Shown here: piece by piece, positions 7,667 to 16,590 of the stretch
Layout of the letters: each line of letters starts with the position of its first letter
Position numbering within the stretch: position 1 is the stretch's first letter
Assembly: GCA_024680835.1 (NCBI GenBank)
Contig: JAILBP010000145.1
Span: forward strand, 1-29,204
Direction: 5' to 3'
DNA length: 29,204 bases
Source of the DNA: RGIG6904 sp024680835
GTDB lineage: Bacteria; Bacillota; Clostridia; Lachnospirales; Lachnospiraceae
Made by a program: the position numbers and the translations under genes
Notes under the pieces: model-generated
The model's input: the letters and a program-made list of their open reading frames with translations, nothing else
Told to the model about the DNA's origin: nothing
Databases searched by the model: none

Positions 7667-10600
7667 TTAATCAGATAATTGTAATTGTGTTTCTATCCAC
7701 AGCTTTGGAGTATATCCATTTGAGCTGTTCAGTACCGTAGAATAATAGTATTTGATACCGTCTGCAGTACGAAGACTGATAATACCTTTATTTCGATCAA
7801 AATCATTATTTTGGGCAACAGCTTCGGATATCTCAAAATACAGATCCTCACTGTTTTCTATATTATTGGTATTAATGCCGGTTTTAGCGAGCCATACTGC
7901 AACCGTATAATCAGTATAATCGGAAAGATCTATGTCAAGATCATCCCCATTGATACTGAGCTCAAAATTGGTGTTATTTGTAATGCTCCAATTGCCTGCA
8001 TTGTTATTGATGGCCGAATACTTTGTAACAAAAGGATCCAGCAATGTCATACCTAAAGATTCGGTTTTGCCATCCTTAGTCGCATATACTTCTGCCATAC
8101 AATATAACGGTACCCATTGGCTGCTGCCACTGTAATCCAGATTTCCATTGTATGTAAGCGTATTAGTATTATTGTTAACAGACCACTCTTGAGTAGTAAT
8201 TTTTTTGAACTTTGTATTCAGATCCGAATTAAAGTTCTGCCATAACCATATGGCATTATTATAATAAATATACTCATCAGAGTTCAATGAAGCATACTGG
8301 TTTCCTTCCGGATACGATGCATATGCAGTAACAGGGGTTGTATTGTTATTACCGGTTCTGTTTATAAACACACAGTAATTCATCACATTATGGGTTAATG
8401 TACTGTTTGAGGTATCGATGGTGAAGGTACCGTTACCAACCTTAACATTTATAACAGCTCCCGTCTCTTCGTAGTCCTCCGGATTCTTAAGATATGCATA
8501 CCACATGGGCGAATTAGATAATTCAAGGCATGCGAGACCGATCTCCGGTTTCGGAAGCTTACTCCTAAGTTTAAGCAATACTTCGTTTGAGTAATCTCCG
8601 TTAGCAATCTTGTAATCCCTGACACTGACAACGGCATAATAATATTTGTTTTCATGATCAAAGTCATTGTTATCAGGCTCGATCGCACCGTAATACCCAT
8701 GATCGACGCTTTCGGTAACATACCCTCCGACTAAAGTTCCGTAATGCCTTACATCACTTACAGTCTCCGGTTTCACGCCAAGTGATTTGTCAACTGCGTA
8801 ATATTGGATCCTGACATCATAATGACTTGACGCACCATCCCATACAGCCTTTGTCTTGTCTTTGTCATCAACATGTATGGTTATATTTTGAGCCAGAGCA
8901 TCGGAACTCTCCCGTCGCAATACACGGCTGGCAGAGCCTGTTTCATATCTGTCATCCTTAACAGGAGCCACAAAATAGTAATGTGGATCATTTCTGTCAG
9001 TAATATCCCTTATGTATCCGTTAGCACGCGTAAATGTACCTTTTGCGATCATATCCTGCGCAACAGCCGCATCCAGTTCATAATACTGCGGTATGAAGAC
9101 CAGGGTATTTCTGTTGTTTGATTTTACCGGGTTATCCTCCGGATAACTGTGATGCCCGGAATACCATGCCTGCACATGAATATCATCATAACCTGCAGCA
9201 TTTACATTTCTGATCTCAACATCATGACTGCTTCCTGCATTAGTGGTTTTTTGCATATGGATGTCTTCGGGACTGAGATACAATGTATCATAAAAACCGG
9301 TTTCCTTATTTCTGCCGTATACCTCTATCCTGTAATAGTGGCTTAGCTGATTTGAGGAATCTACAAATGAGTACGTCAGCTTTCCCGTATAATTTAATAT
9401 TCCGTTTGCGTCAATGGTATATCCGTCACTGACCGGTGCAAAATCCTTGATATTGATATTTACAAAACCATCGGTATTAAAATTGGGCATGAAATATACA
9501 AAACCGTTATCACCGTCAGTTCGCTTGGTATATATGACCTTGCCGGAAGAACGGTATCCATCCCCGGAAGCTGATGCGGCAACGTTTTTCCAACCGGTAT
9601 ATGCGGAAATATCAATGTATCTGCTGCCGTCGATAAGCGTCTGGATATCTTCTATGGGAACCTGTAGTGTTTTATTATTATCATTAGCAAGATACAGGTT
9701 TATATTAACTCCTTCCGTACCCTTATAGTCGTCATAATTTAAAAGCCTAACAATCCATTTATGATCATAGCCTGTACCTGCTACATCTATTACAGGATCA
9801 GAGAGCTTAACCGCATGGAAGAAGTATTCCTCGTTATCACCGCTTATGTCTCTGACAAAACCTGTCATTCGCGATTTGGTAATGCCGTTTTTACCATATA
9901 CCATAGTCTTGTCTACGGTAAAGTATTCATATACAGGTCCCTGACCGGTAGATGCATACCAGCATTCCACACCAAATTCGGTATAATTGCTTAGCTTTAT
10001 ATCCGACGGTACATCATAGTATCCGATGGCTATGTCTTCTGTCGTCCCTGCAGTAACAACATATTCATGCCGTGCGATGGTTTCCGTATTACCGTCAGCC
10101 TTAACGCCATACATTTCAAGCCTGAATACCTGTGGTTTTTTATTTTCCGTCGCATCGTAATGAAGAGTGGCACTGTATTCAGGAACCTTTAGATTTTTAA
10201 GGTCGTTGGTCACATTGGTGAACTCTACATTCATGCCGGCCGGTTCAACATTTTTTGGAATGTATACCGTTGCCTCAAACAGATCGGAGTCTATGAATCC
10301 ATTACCTCTGGCATATCCGTATATCACCTGATCTACTACATCGGTTTTTATGCCTGTAGTATAATAGCTGAGCTTGCCATCAGCATAATTACCCGCATCA
10401 AGATCTATAGTGTATGTAGTGTTATTCTGACCGTTATAATACAATCCGACCTCTATTGAACCGGAATAGGCAATATAATCCTCCGGATTGAGCAGATGCA
10501 GTACCCACTGATCATTATAAGCGACAATTTCGAACTCCGGTTTTTTGAGCTTGCGCTTCAGATCCGCATACGCAGCCGGTTTGCTGTAATCCCCGTCTGT

Positions 10601-13600
10601 ATTACCTCTTGCATCCCGCACTCTGACACGGACATAATACCTGTTATTGGCATAATCCAACGTATTGTTTTCAGAATCGGTCTCCGGAGGCTCAAATGTG
10701 GTCTTGTTACCGTATGCCTTTTTTTCGATGCTGTAGACCATATTCTCTACTTTGTCGGAGTATGTTCCATCCGCTTCGCCATCTTCGTATTTATAGAATT
10801 GAATCTCAACATCAAATTCAGTTGCGGTAGGCAGCACATCGGCATTTTGGCCCTCAACATCCCATGTGACATCATAAAACCTGTTATTCGGGGTAATATT
10901 GACATTTTTTACCGTATCGGGACCTACACCGTGATTGATGTGATCTATGTATTCCATAAATCCTTTGTCAAATTCATCAAAATCAATATCCCACAGATCT
11001 GCCGTGGGAAGCTGGCTTTCATTTGCATAAGCGGAAACATTTTCTTTCTGATATCTGAACCAGAAAAAATCTCTGCTCTCTCTGGTACTGTAGGTACGTG
11101 TTAAGCCGCCTTTTCCTACTCCCTGCTCATCAAATACATAGGGGATGACTTCACCTATTTTTACCGATTTACTGATATTTTTATCAAGCCCCTTGAGCTC
11201 AGGCCATAAATCACCCGTAACCCATCGGTTATTTGATTGCAGTTCTCCGGAAACCCATGAATTTGAAGCGTTCATTCCGCCCGCATAATAATTACCGTTT
11301 ACAAAGGCAAAGGAATTCTTTACCGTACCGCCGCTATTAAACGAAAATGCGTGAAGTCTTTCGGCATGAAGATAATCGCGATCTACCGTATTGATCTTTT
11401 CATAATTCTTTGCGATATTTTTTGTATCCAGAGCACTTGATGTATTAGAGCTGATCTTTTCAGCGGAAACAACCGCCCCCGTCAGCTTAAAAGTATCATT
11501 GCATACTCCGTATTGATCCAGTGCCTTATCGTCTCTGTAATGAAAACTCAATTCATCTATTATAAAATTGTTTCTGCAATATTTAAAATTCCTGGCATAC
11601 TCTGTCGCTGCCTTATATGCATACAGCTTTGTGCCTCTATCACTATATGAGCCATTATCATTAAACTGGGTAAACCGCACACTCAGACAGTTGGTGACCG
11701 TTGTATAACCTGAAGGATTATCATTACCGGTACTGTAATCCTGACGCTCGGAAAGAATACCGGCTATCGTATCTTTACCGCTGTTCATGATTGAATTTTC
11801 GTGATATGCGCTGAATGAAAACATATCGCTACAGTAATTTCTGCACCTGTCCACATTGACAAACAGGCTGTCAACCGTTGTTTTATTATTGACCTTATCT
11901 CCACCGGTCCAGCCCAGTATACCGCTTACAAGCGAGTAACTGTATATCTTGGCATCGTATCCGTTGACGCAGTCTTTAATGTTAACCGAATATAATTCCG
12001 ATGAGCTGGGCGCATTAAGCTTTCCTACAATACCGCCTACATCATTGGCGATCCTTTTGCCTCGCGGATTCGACAGATAACTCCTGCTGTCCATGACGCC
12101 GAATTTTTCCGAGCCGTTGATCACTATACCGTTGACAGGCAGATTTACGATACCGTGATTCTGACATGATAACACATTAATGACCTGGTCGGGGGTAAGC
12201 TTATAACAGTATGAGATTATGCCTCCGGCTGTTCCCATGTTATCACCCTCCTGATAACCGGTCATGAGAGTTCCAAAATTAAAGCAATGATCCACGGTAC
12301 CACCGTTGGATTTCCAAAGGGATATGATGCCTCCAACGTTATCACCGTAATAGTTGACAACAGTACCCAGATTAACGCATCCTTCGATCTTAACGGGTGA
12401 TGAGGACATATTATTCTGAAGGCCGATAATACCGCCAATATAATATTCATGGTTATTCTGCACGCTGCGTTCCTTTACATTATCGCTTCCGCTTATAAAA
12501 GGATCAGCAAGCTCCCGCCTTGTATATGCCAGATTAACATTTCCCAGAATATCCCCGTTAGAGGTGTTCTCACCTATTACACCGCCCACTCCCGAATCTC
12601 TGGTGGTGTAACGGCTGTCAATGACCCATTTTCCCGATGCGCATCCCGTCACACTGCCCGAGAAGACATTGAAGCCCACTATACCGCCTAAATTTCCCTC
12701 CTTATCATCCATTTTCAGTATAAAGGTATTGGACTTATCGGAATATTCCTGGCTTTTTGCCTCATATTCAGCTCTTGTATATGCATTCCTGCCGTTTTTC
12801 AGATCCTCGTCCGTTACAGACAGCATTCCGATCCTGTTACGTACAGAGGTCATATAATCACCCAGTTTTGACGTATAAATACGTAGACTGTCGCTGTCTG
12901 CTTTGGATACTTTATCCATGTAATAAAGCACAGTTCCGCCTATATCAATCGGTTTTGTCAGGTCAGAAACGCTATCAGCTACAAATTCATCCGTAACTTC
13001 GTAAACATCACCTGACAATACCTCTTTTCCGCCGCAATGCTCGACTGTTCCTGCATTAACCGCAACGATCCCTCCGGCCATGCCGGCCTTAATGTCGATA
13101 ATGCTCTGAACTGTTTCGCCCTCCTCGTTTTTTGCGGAAGAAACATAACAATTAACGATCGTACATCCCTCATTATTTACACCGCAGATCCCTCCTATGG
13201 CTGATGATTTGCGGATGCGGGCTGATACGGATTCTGTAGCATTTGATCTGTTGAGACCCGTTGCCCTGATAAGACCGCCTTCGAGATTACAGTTTTCCAC
13301 TACAGGACTGCCGGATCCCTTTTCTTTTTCGTTAACAGCAGTTATTCCTCCGAATGCCAGTGAGTCATCTCCGCTTGAAGAAGTACTCTTGGTGATACTT
13401 CCCGTAAATGTACAAGCTTTAATCCGTCCGCTGTTTCTGCCTACAACTCCACCTACGTATATTGCTATTTTTGCATCAAAATCAAAGTTGACCTTTACAT
13501 TCTTTACCAGCGCATCCGTGTGGTTGGTGCCTACAGCACCACCTATGACAAGATTCTTTCTTTTGGATTCGAAACCAAGATATTTGCCCGTCTCTCCTTT

Positions 13601-16483
13601 GTTTACAACTCCGTAATTATCCCCGACGATATAGCCAAAGGTAGACATATCGGAACCTACGATCTTAATAACGTCTGACAGACCGGATTTATCTGTTCCG
13701 CTTTCACAGTTATATACGATACATCCTTCATGGTTAACGGAAGTGATCGTCCCTGCGACCAGCATATTTCCTTTAATCTGTGGAACATATGGCATATTGG
13801 CATTATCAGCGTCTGCAGGTGCTCTTTCGACACGGCAATTGCTTATATATCCGAAATTCTCTGAAGCTATTCCTGCGGAAACCCCGGATGTGGCTGAAGG
13901 ACTTCCGAAATCATTGCAATCACTGATATATACGTTTTTACCATTGACACCCACTATGCCACCCACAAAATCCACGCCTGTAGTATTGCCATAGTTGTGG
14001 CAGTTTTTCAGATGGGGGACTGTATCGGCGGGAATACATACGTCATTATCTTCATCTACGGCAGTGTTCTCCTGCTGTGAAAGACCGGCAACAAAAAGAT
14101 TACCGACTATACCACCGGTAAATGGTCCGCCCGAAACATTGGCCTTATTTACAATAGAAACCTTATCTGTATGAAATACGCCTATCCCGGTGTCCTGTTG
14201 CGTGTTTATATGCTCGCTGAAAGCGTACCCGAACACACCACCTACTCCGTAGGCATAAAGATCGGCATTTGAATGTGCTACGCCGGAAACATAGGTGATG
14301 ACATTCTCGTCATATATTTTTGCACGCAGGCTGTCATCTGCAACAGATGGTGTATCGGTAATGTCATTGAGATGTCCGACAACGGTTCCTGCGGTTTTGA
14401 TGTTGTCTATTTGAGCATTGTTATTTAATACTACTGTGCCGGCCAGCATGCCAACACCACAGGCATATTTTTCGTTGAGATTTTTGCTCTGTGCCTGGTC
14501 GTTGATATCCAGTCCATCTGACTCTGCTTCAGGCTTATCTTCAAGCTTCCTGAATACATCAGCCTCTATGGAGCATCCCCTGTCAAATGTGATATTCATA
14601 AGACTGCCGGTATTTCTGGCACACATCAATCCGGCTGCCTCAATACTGTTTCCGTATACAGCTGCATCGGAATTTTCGGACGATGCCGGTAAAATTCTCA
14701 ATTCAGCGTTGTTAAAAGTAATATTTTCAACGGTGCCTTCGTTTTTTCCGATAAAGGCAGCGACAGTAGCAGTATTAACGATGGGGCTTCCCATATCTAC
14801 CGTGCCGTCATCCTGACGCTCATAGACCACTGCGCTGTAATTGTTGATCAGAAGATTAGATATAACAAAACCCTTGCCGTCAAAAGTGCTCTCTTTGGAG
14901 AGTCTTTCTATCGTGGGGAATCCGACACTTGTATTATCTACAGGGCTGTATGTGGTGGGCTCTGCGCCGGAGAAGCTGCCGGAAACCCTGTCAAATATCT
15001 GTGCGTTCTTACAGTCAATATCTGCTGTCAGAACATATTTGTACGGATCATCGGCATGAGTATTTGCCTCTGTATATCTTATGTTGTAAAGATGCCTTGC
15101 CAGGCTTATCTCCTGCGCATGGGCAGTACCGTAAAAGTCGCTGCCTGGTTGCTTGGTAGCGAACATGGAATTTTCAACTTTGGAATCCATCGCTGCTCCC
15201 TGCACATATTCTGTTTCAGCCTTTTCATTGCCATATGCGGAAACCCTTGCATAAATATCAGAGGGGTCAATACCCATAAGTCTGGTGATGGAAAAACCAC
15301 GGTAATCTGTCTTTTGGGCATCATAGCCAATACTGTCAAAAAGAGCACCCGACTGGGCCGTAACTGCTGCATCCAGAGTAACGCACAGCACGTCACGTCT
15401 CTTATCCTCCGACTTTTTCAGCTCTTCGGCTGAGGTTGACTGACGGCAGGAAACGATGAACGGCAGGGTCTTTCTGGTGGTATTATCCGCAAAAACAGAA
15501 CCGTCGGTGAGGGTTACCTCTATTTCTTCAAGACGTGACTGTCCCTTTTCCAGCGTTCCCAGACCATTTTTATACTTTGAAACATTGAAAGTACAGAATT
15601 TAACATCATTCGTGCCTTTTTTGTAAAGAGAAACCTCGAAGGTAGTATCCGCATCATTGAGCCCGGAATCGGAATTCATGGAAAGATAGAGGGTCTCTTC
15701 ATTGTGCAGCATGCACTCGGTGGTATTAACGGGAGTGCCTCCGGCAAAGGATATGACATTCACCTGATCGGAGGCATAATAGCCCACTGCGTAATCTTTT
15801 CTCTCATCTGCCCTGCGGGCATTTTCATTTTCGTTTGAGTAATATATGTAAAATGTATCCCTGACCTGACTCTTAAAATCTCCGTCAGGCTTGTATTCTA
15901 TGGATGTTGCCCATGCGCTGTAAAAAACCGAATAGACCTTACCGGCTGTAAGATCTATCTCTATCAGGATGGAGCCATCCAGTATTTCCTTTTCCGTGAC
16001 ATAGCTCTCCAGCATGTCAAAAACAGGGCTGTCAACACCTGCCGCATGTTCTCCGGATTTCACGGAGATATAGCCGTATTCGTGTTCATTGCCCTCATTG
16101 TCCTTTTCATAGGGGATATGGTATTTATCTTTTGTAAGTTTGGGGTTTTCACCTGCGAGACGCTCCCCTTCGTCATTTTGCCTGAAGATTTTGCTGTCGG
16201 AGCCGTCGCCATTACCGCCCATAGCTTCTTTCCTGAGCTGTGCGATATAGCTGTCCAGAGTTCCTCTGCTCTCCTTTGAAGAAAGGGCAGACTGCGCCGC
16301 AAGATACAGGGTCCTGGCTTTTTCCTCGCTGCTGACATATTCATAGTGAGCCACCCAGCTGGTGACTCCCCATGCAGTAGCGCCTATCACTATGGCTATG
16401 ACAGCTAAGGTGACTATCATCTCCACCAGTGTGAAGCCTTTATTATGCGATTTTATTTTGTGGGTTATCTTATTACCAGTCAT
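7667..16483 (-). CDS. Giant modular prepilin / pilus-borne adhesin (2938 residues)
   Basis: A single open frame of 2938 residues. The 16-residue leader ends KG and is followed by FTLVEMIVTLAVIAIVIG, a canonical class III processing site with Glu5 (E21 of the precursor). Residues about 45-450 form a pilin-like and linker region. Residues about 455-1750 carry many GLUG-type repeats (GGIVG, GGICGVN, GGVIGEN, GGIIGLQ, then a GxVxxC-like strand), which build right-handed beta-solenoids in surface adhesins. Residues about 1860-1980 and 2530-2645 look like fibronectin-III domains. Three related modules start near 1981, 2230 and 2648, each with a W..xLxNxxDY signature, and close with RDI/YYF-type motifs. 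There is no LPXTG or C-terminal anchor, so the pilin helix is the only attachment seen. AAGGA lies 9 nt before the ATG at 16483. It is probably displayed on the pilus, likely at the tip; the ligand is unknown. Confidence 0.9.
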   Translation of the reverse strand: MTGNKITHKIKSHNKGFTLVEMIVTLAVIAIVIGATAWGVTSWVAHYEYVSSEEKARTLYLAAQSALSSKESRGTLDSYIAQLRKEAMGGNGDGSDSKIFRQNDEGERLAGENPKLTKDKYHIPYEKDNEGNEHEYGYISVKSGEHAAGVDSPVFDMLESYVTEKEILDGSILIEIDLTAGKVYSVFYSAWATSIEYKPDGDFKSQVRDTFYIYYSNENENARRADERKDYAVGYYASDQVNVISFAGGTPVNTTECMLHNEETLYLSMNSDSGLNDADTTFEVSLYKKGTNDVKFCTFNVSKYKNGLGTLEKGQSRLEEIEVTLTDGSVFADNTTRKTLPFIVSCRQSTSAEELKKSEDKRRDVLCVTLDAAVTAQSGALFDSIGYDAQKTDYRGFSITRLMGIDPSDIYARVSAYGNEKAETEYVQGAAMDSKVENSMFATKQPGSDFYGTAHAQEISLARHLYNIRYTEANTHADDPYKYVLTADIDCKNAQIFDRVSGSFSGAEPTTYSPVDNTSVGFPTIERLSKESTFDGKGFVISNLLINNYSAVVYERQDDGTVDMGSPIVNTATVAAFIGKNEGTVENITFNNAELRILPASSENSDAAVYGNSIEAAGLMCARNTGSLMNITFDRGCSIEADVFRKLEDKPEAESDGLDINDQAQSKNLNEKYACGVGMLAGTVVLNNNAQIDNIKTAGTVVGHLNDITDTPSVADDSLRAKIYDENVITYVSGVAHSNADLYAYGVGGVFGYAFSEHINTQQDTGIGVFHTDKVSIVNKANVSGGPFTGGIVGNLFVAGLSQQENTAVDEDNDVCIPADTVPHLKNCHNYGNTTGVDFVGGIVGVNGKNVYISDCNDFGSPSATSGVSAGIASENFGYISNCRVERAPADADNANMPYVPQIKGNMLVAGTITSVNHEGCIVYNCESGTDKSGLSDVIKIVGSDMSTFGYIVGDNYGVVNKGETGKYLGFESKRKNLVIGGAVGTNHTDALVKNVKVNFDFDAKIAIYVGGVVGRNSGRIKACTFTGSITKSTSSSGDDSLAFGGITAVNEKEKGSGSPVVENCNLEGGLIRATGLNRSNATESVSARIRKSSAIGGICGVNNEGCTIVNCYVSSAKNEEGETVQSIIDIKAGMAGGIVAVNAGTVEHCGGKEVLSGDVYEVTDEFVADSVSDLTKPIDIGGTVLYYMDKVSKADSDSLRIYTSKLGDYMTSVRNRIGMLSVTDEDLKNGRNAYTRAEYEAKSQEYSDKSNTFILKMDDKEGNLGGIVGFNVFSGSVTGCASGKWVIDSRYTTRDSGVGGVIGENTSNGDILGNVNLAYTRRELADPFISGSDNVKERSVQNNHEYYIGGIIGLQNNMSSSPVKIEGCVNLGTVVNYYGDNVGGIISLWKSNGGTVDHCFNFGTLMTGYQEGDNMGTAGGIISYCYKLTPDQVINVLSCQNHGIVNLPVNGIVINGSEKFGVMDSRSYLSNPRGKRIANDVGGIVGKLNAPSSSELYSVNIKDCVNGYDAKIYSYSLVSGILGWTGGDKVNNKTTVDSLFVNVDRCRNYCSDMFSFSAYHENSIMNSGKDTIAGILSERQDYSTGNDNPSGYTTVTNCLSVRFTQFNDNGSYSDRGTKLYAYKAATEYARNFKYCRNNFIIDELSFHYRDDKALDQYGVCNDTFKLTGAVVSAEKISSNTSSALDTKNIAKNYEKINTVDRDYLHAERLHAFSFNSGGTVKNSFAFVNGNYYAGGMNASNSWVSGELQSNNRWVTGDLWPELKGLDKNISKSVKIGEVIPYVFDEQGVGKGGLTRTYSTRESRDFFWFRYQKENVSAYANESQLPTADLWDIDFDEFDKGFMEYIDHINHGVGPDTVKNVNITPNNRFYDVTWDVEGQNADVLPTATEFDVEIQFYKYEDGEADGTYSDKVENMVYSIEKKAYGNKTTFEPPETDSENNTLDYANNRYYVRVRVRDARGNTDGDYSKPAAYADLKRKLKKPEFEIVAYNDQWVLHLLNPEDYIAYSGSIEVGLYYNGQNNTTYTIDLDAGNYADGKLSYYTTGIKTDVVDQVIYGYARGNGFIDSDLFEATVYIPKNVEPAGMNVEFTNVTNDLKNLKVPEYSATLHYDATENKKPQVFRLEMYGVKADGNTETIARHEYVVTAGTTEDIAIGYYDVPSDIKLSNYTEFGVECWYASTGQGPVYEYFTVDKTMVYGKNGITKSRMTGFVRDISGDNEEYFFHAVKLSDPVIDVAGTGYDHKWIVRLLNYDDYKGTEGVNINLYLANDNNKTLQVPIEDIQTLIDGSRYIDISAYTGWKNVAASASGDGYRSSGKVIYTKRTDGDNGFVYFMPNFNTDGFVNINIKDFAPVSDGYTIDANGILNYTGKLTYSFVDSSNQLSHYYRIEVYGRNKETGFYDTLYLSPEDIHMQKTTNAGSSHDVEIRNVNAAGYDDIHVQAWYSGHHSYPEDNPVKSNNRNTLVFIPQYYELDAAVAQDMIAKGTFTRANGYIRDITDRNDPHYYFVAPVKDDRYETGSASRVLRRESSDALAQNITIHVDDKDKTKAVWDGASSHYDVRIQYYAVDKSLGVKPETVSDVRHYGTLVGGYVTESVDHGYYGAIEPDNNDFDHENKYYYAVVSVRDYKIANGDYSNEVLLKLRSKLPKPEIGLACLELSNSPMWYAYLKNPEDYEETGAVINVKVGNGTFTIDTSNSTLTHNVMNYCVFINRTGNNNTTPVTAYASYPEGNQYASLNSDEYIYYNNAIWLWQNFNSDLNTKFKKITTQEWSVNNNTNTLTYNGNLDYSGSSQWVPLYCMAEVYATKDGKTESLGMTLLDPFVTKYSAINNNAGNWSITNNTNFELSINGDDLDIDLSDYTDYTVAVWLAKTGINTNNIENSEDLYFEISEAVAQNNDFDRNKGIISLRTADGIKYYYSTVLNSSNGYTPKLWIETQLQLSD

Positions 16484-16590
16484 ATATTCTGATCCTTATA
16501 ATGCCGCACCAGCGGTGCCGGCAAAAACCGTAAAACATACAGAAACGCTCTCTGTATCATATATCGGCAAAAAAGATCAAAAAGATTATA
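16484..16590 (-). promoter_or_regulatory. Spacer/leader before the giant prepilin, with candidate extended -10 promoter
   Basis: On the minus strand the GGDEF stop codon is part of TGATATAAT (16593-16585), a perfect TATAAT with the TGn extension but no good -35. This could start a leader of about 95 nt. The leader holds a T-rich stretch, an inverted repeat TACAGA/TCTGTA (16538-16556), and a GC-rich hairpin at 16503-16522 (GCCGGCACC and GGTGCGGC, one bulge) just before the AAGGAT ribosome site. No U-run follows the second hairpin, so it is not a clear terminator. Confidence 0.35.

Noticed and set aside
10496..11104. Plus-strand open frame of 202 codons, hydrophobic
   Set aside because: It is a shadow of the giant prepilin gene. 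Its Ile/Phe/Arg-rich translation and lack of a ribosome site argue against coding.
16503..16522. GC-rich hairpin before the giant prepilin as a terminator
   Set aside because: On the minus strand no T-run follows it and a ribosome binding site starts directly after. It is more likely a leader structure or chance.
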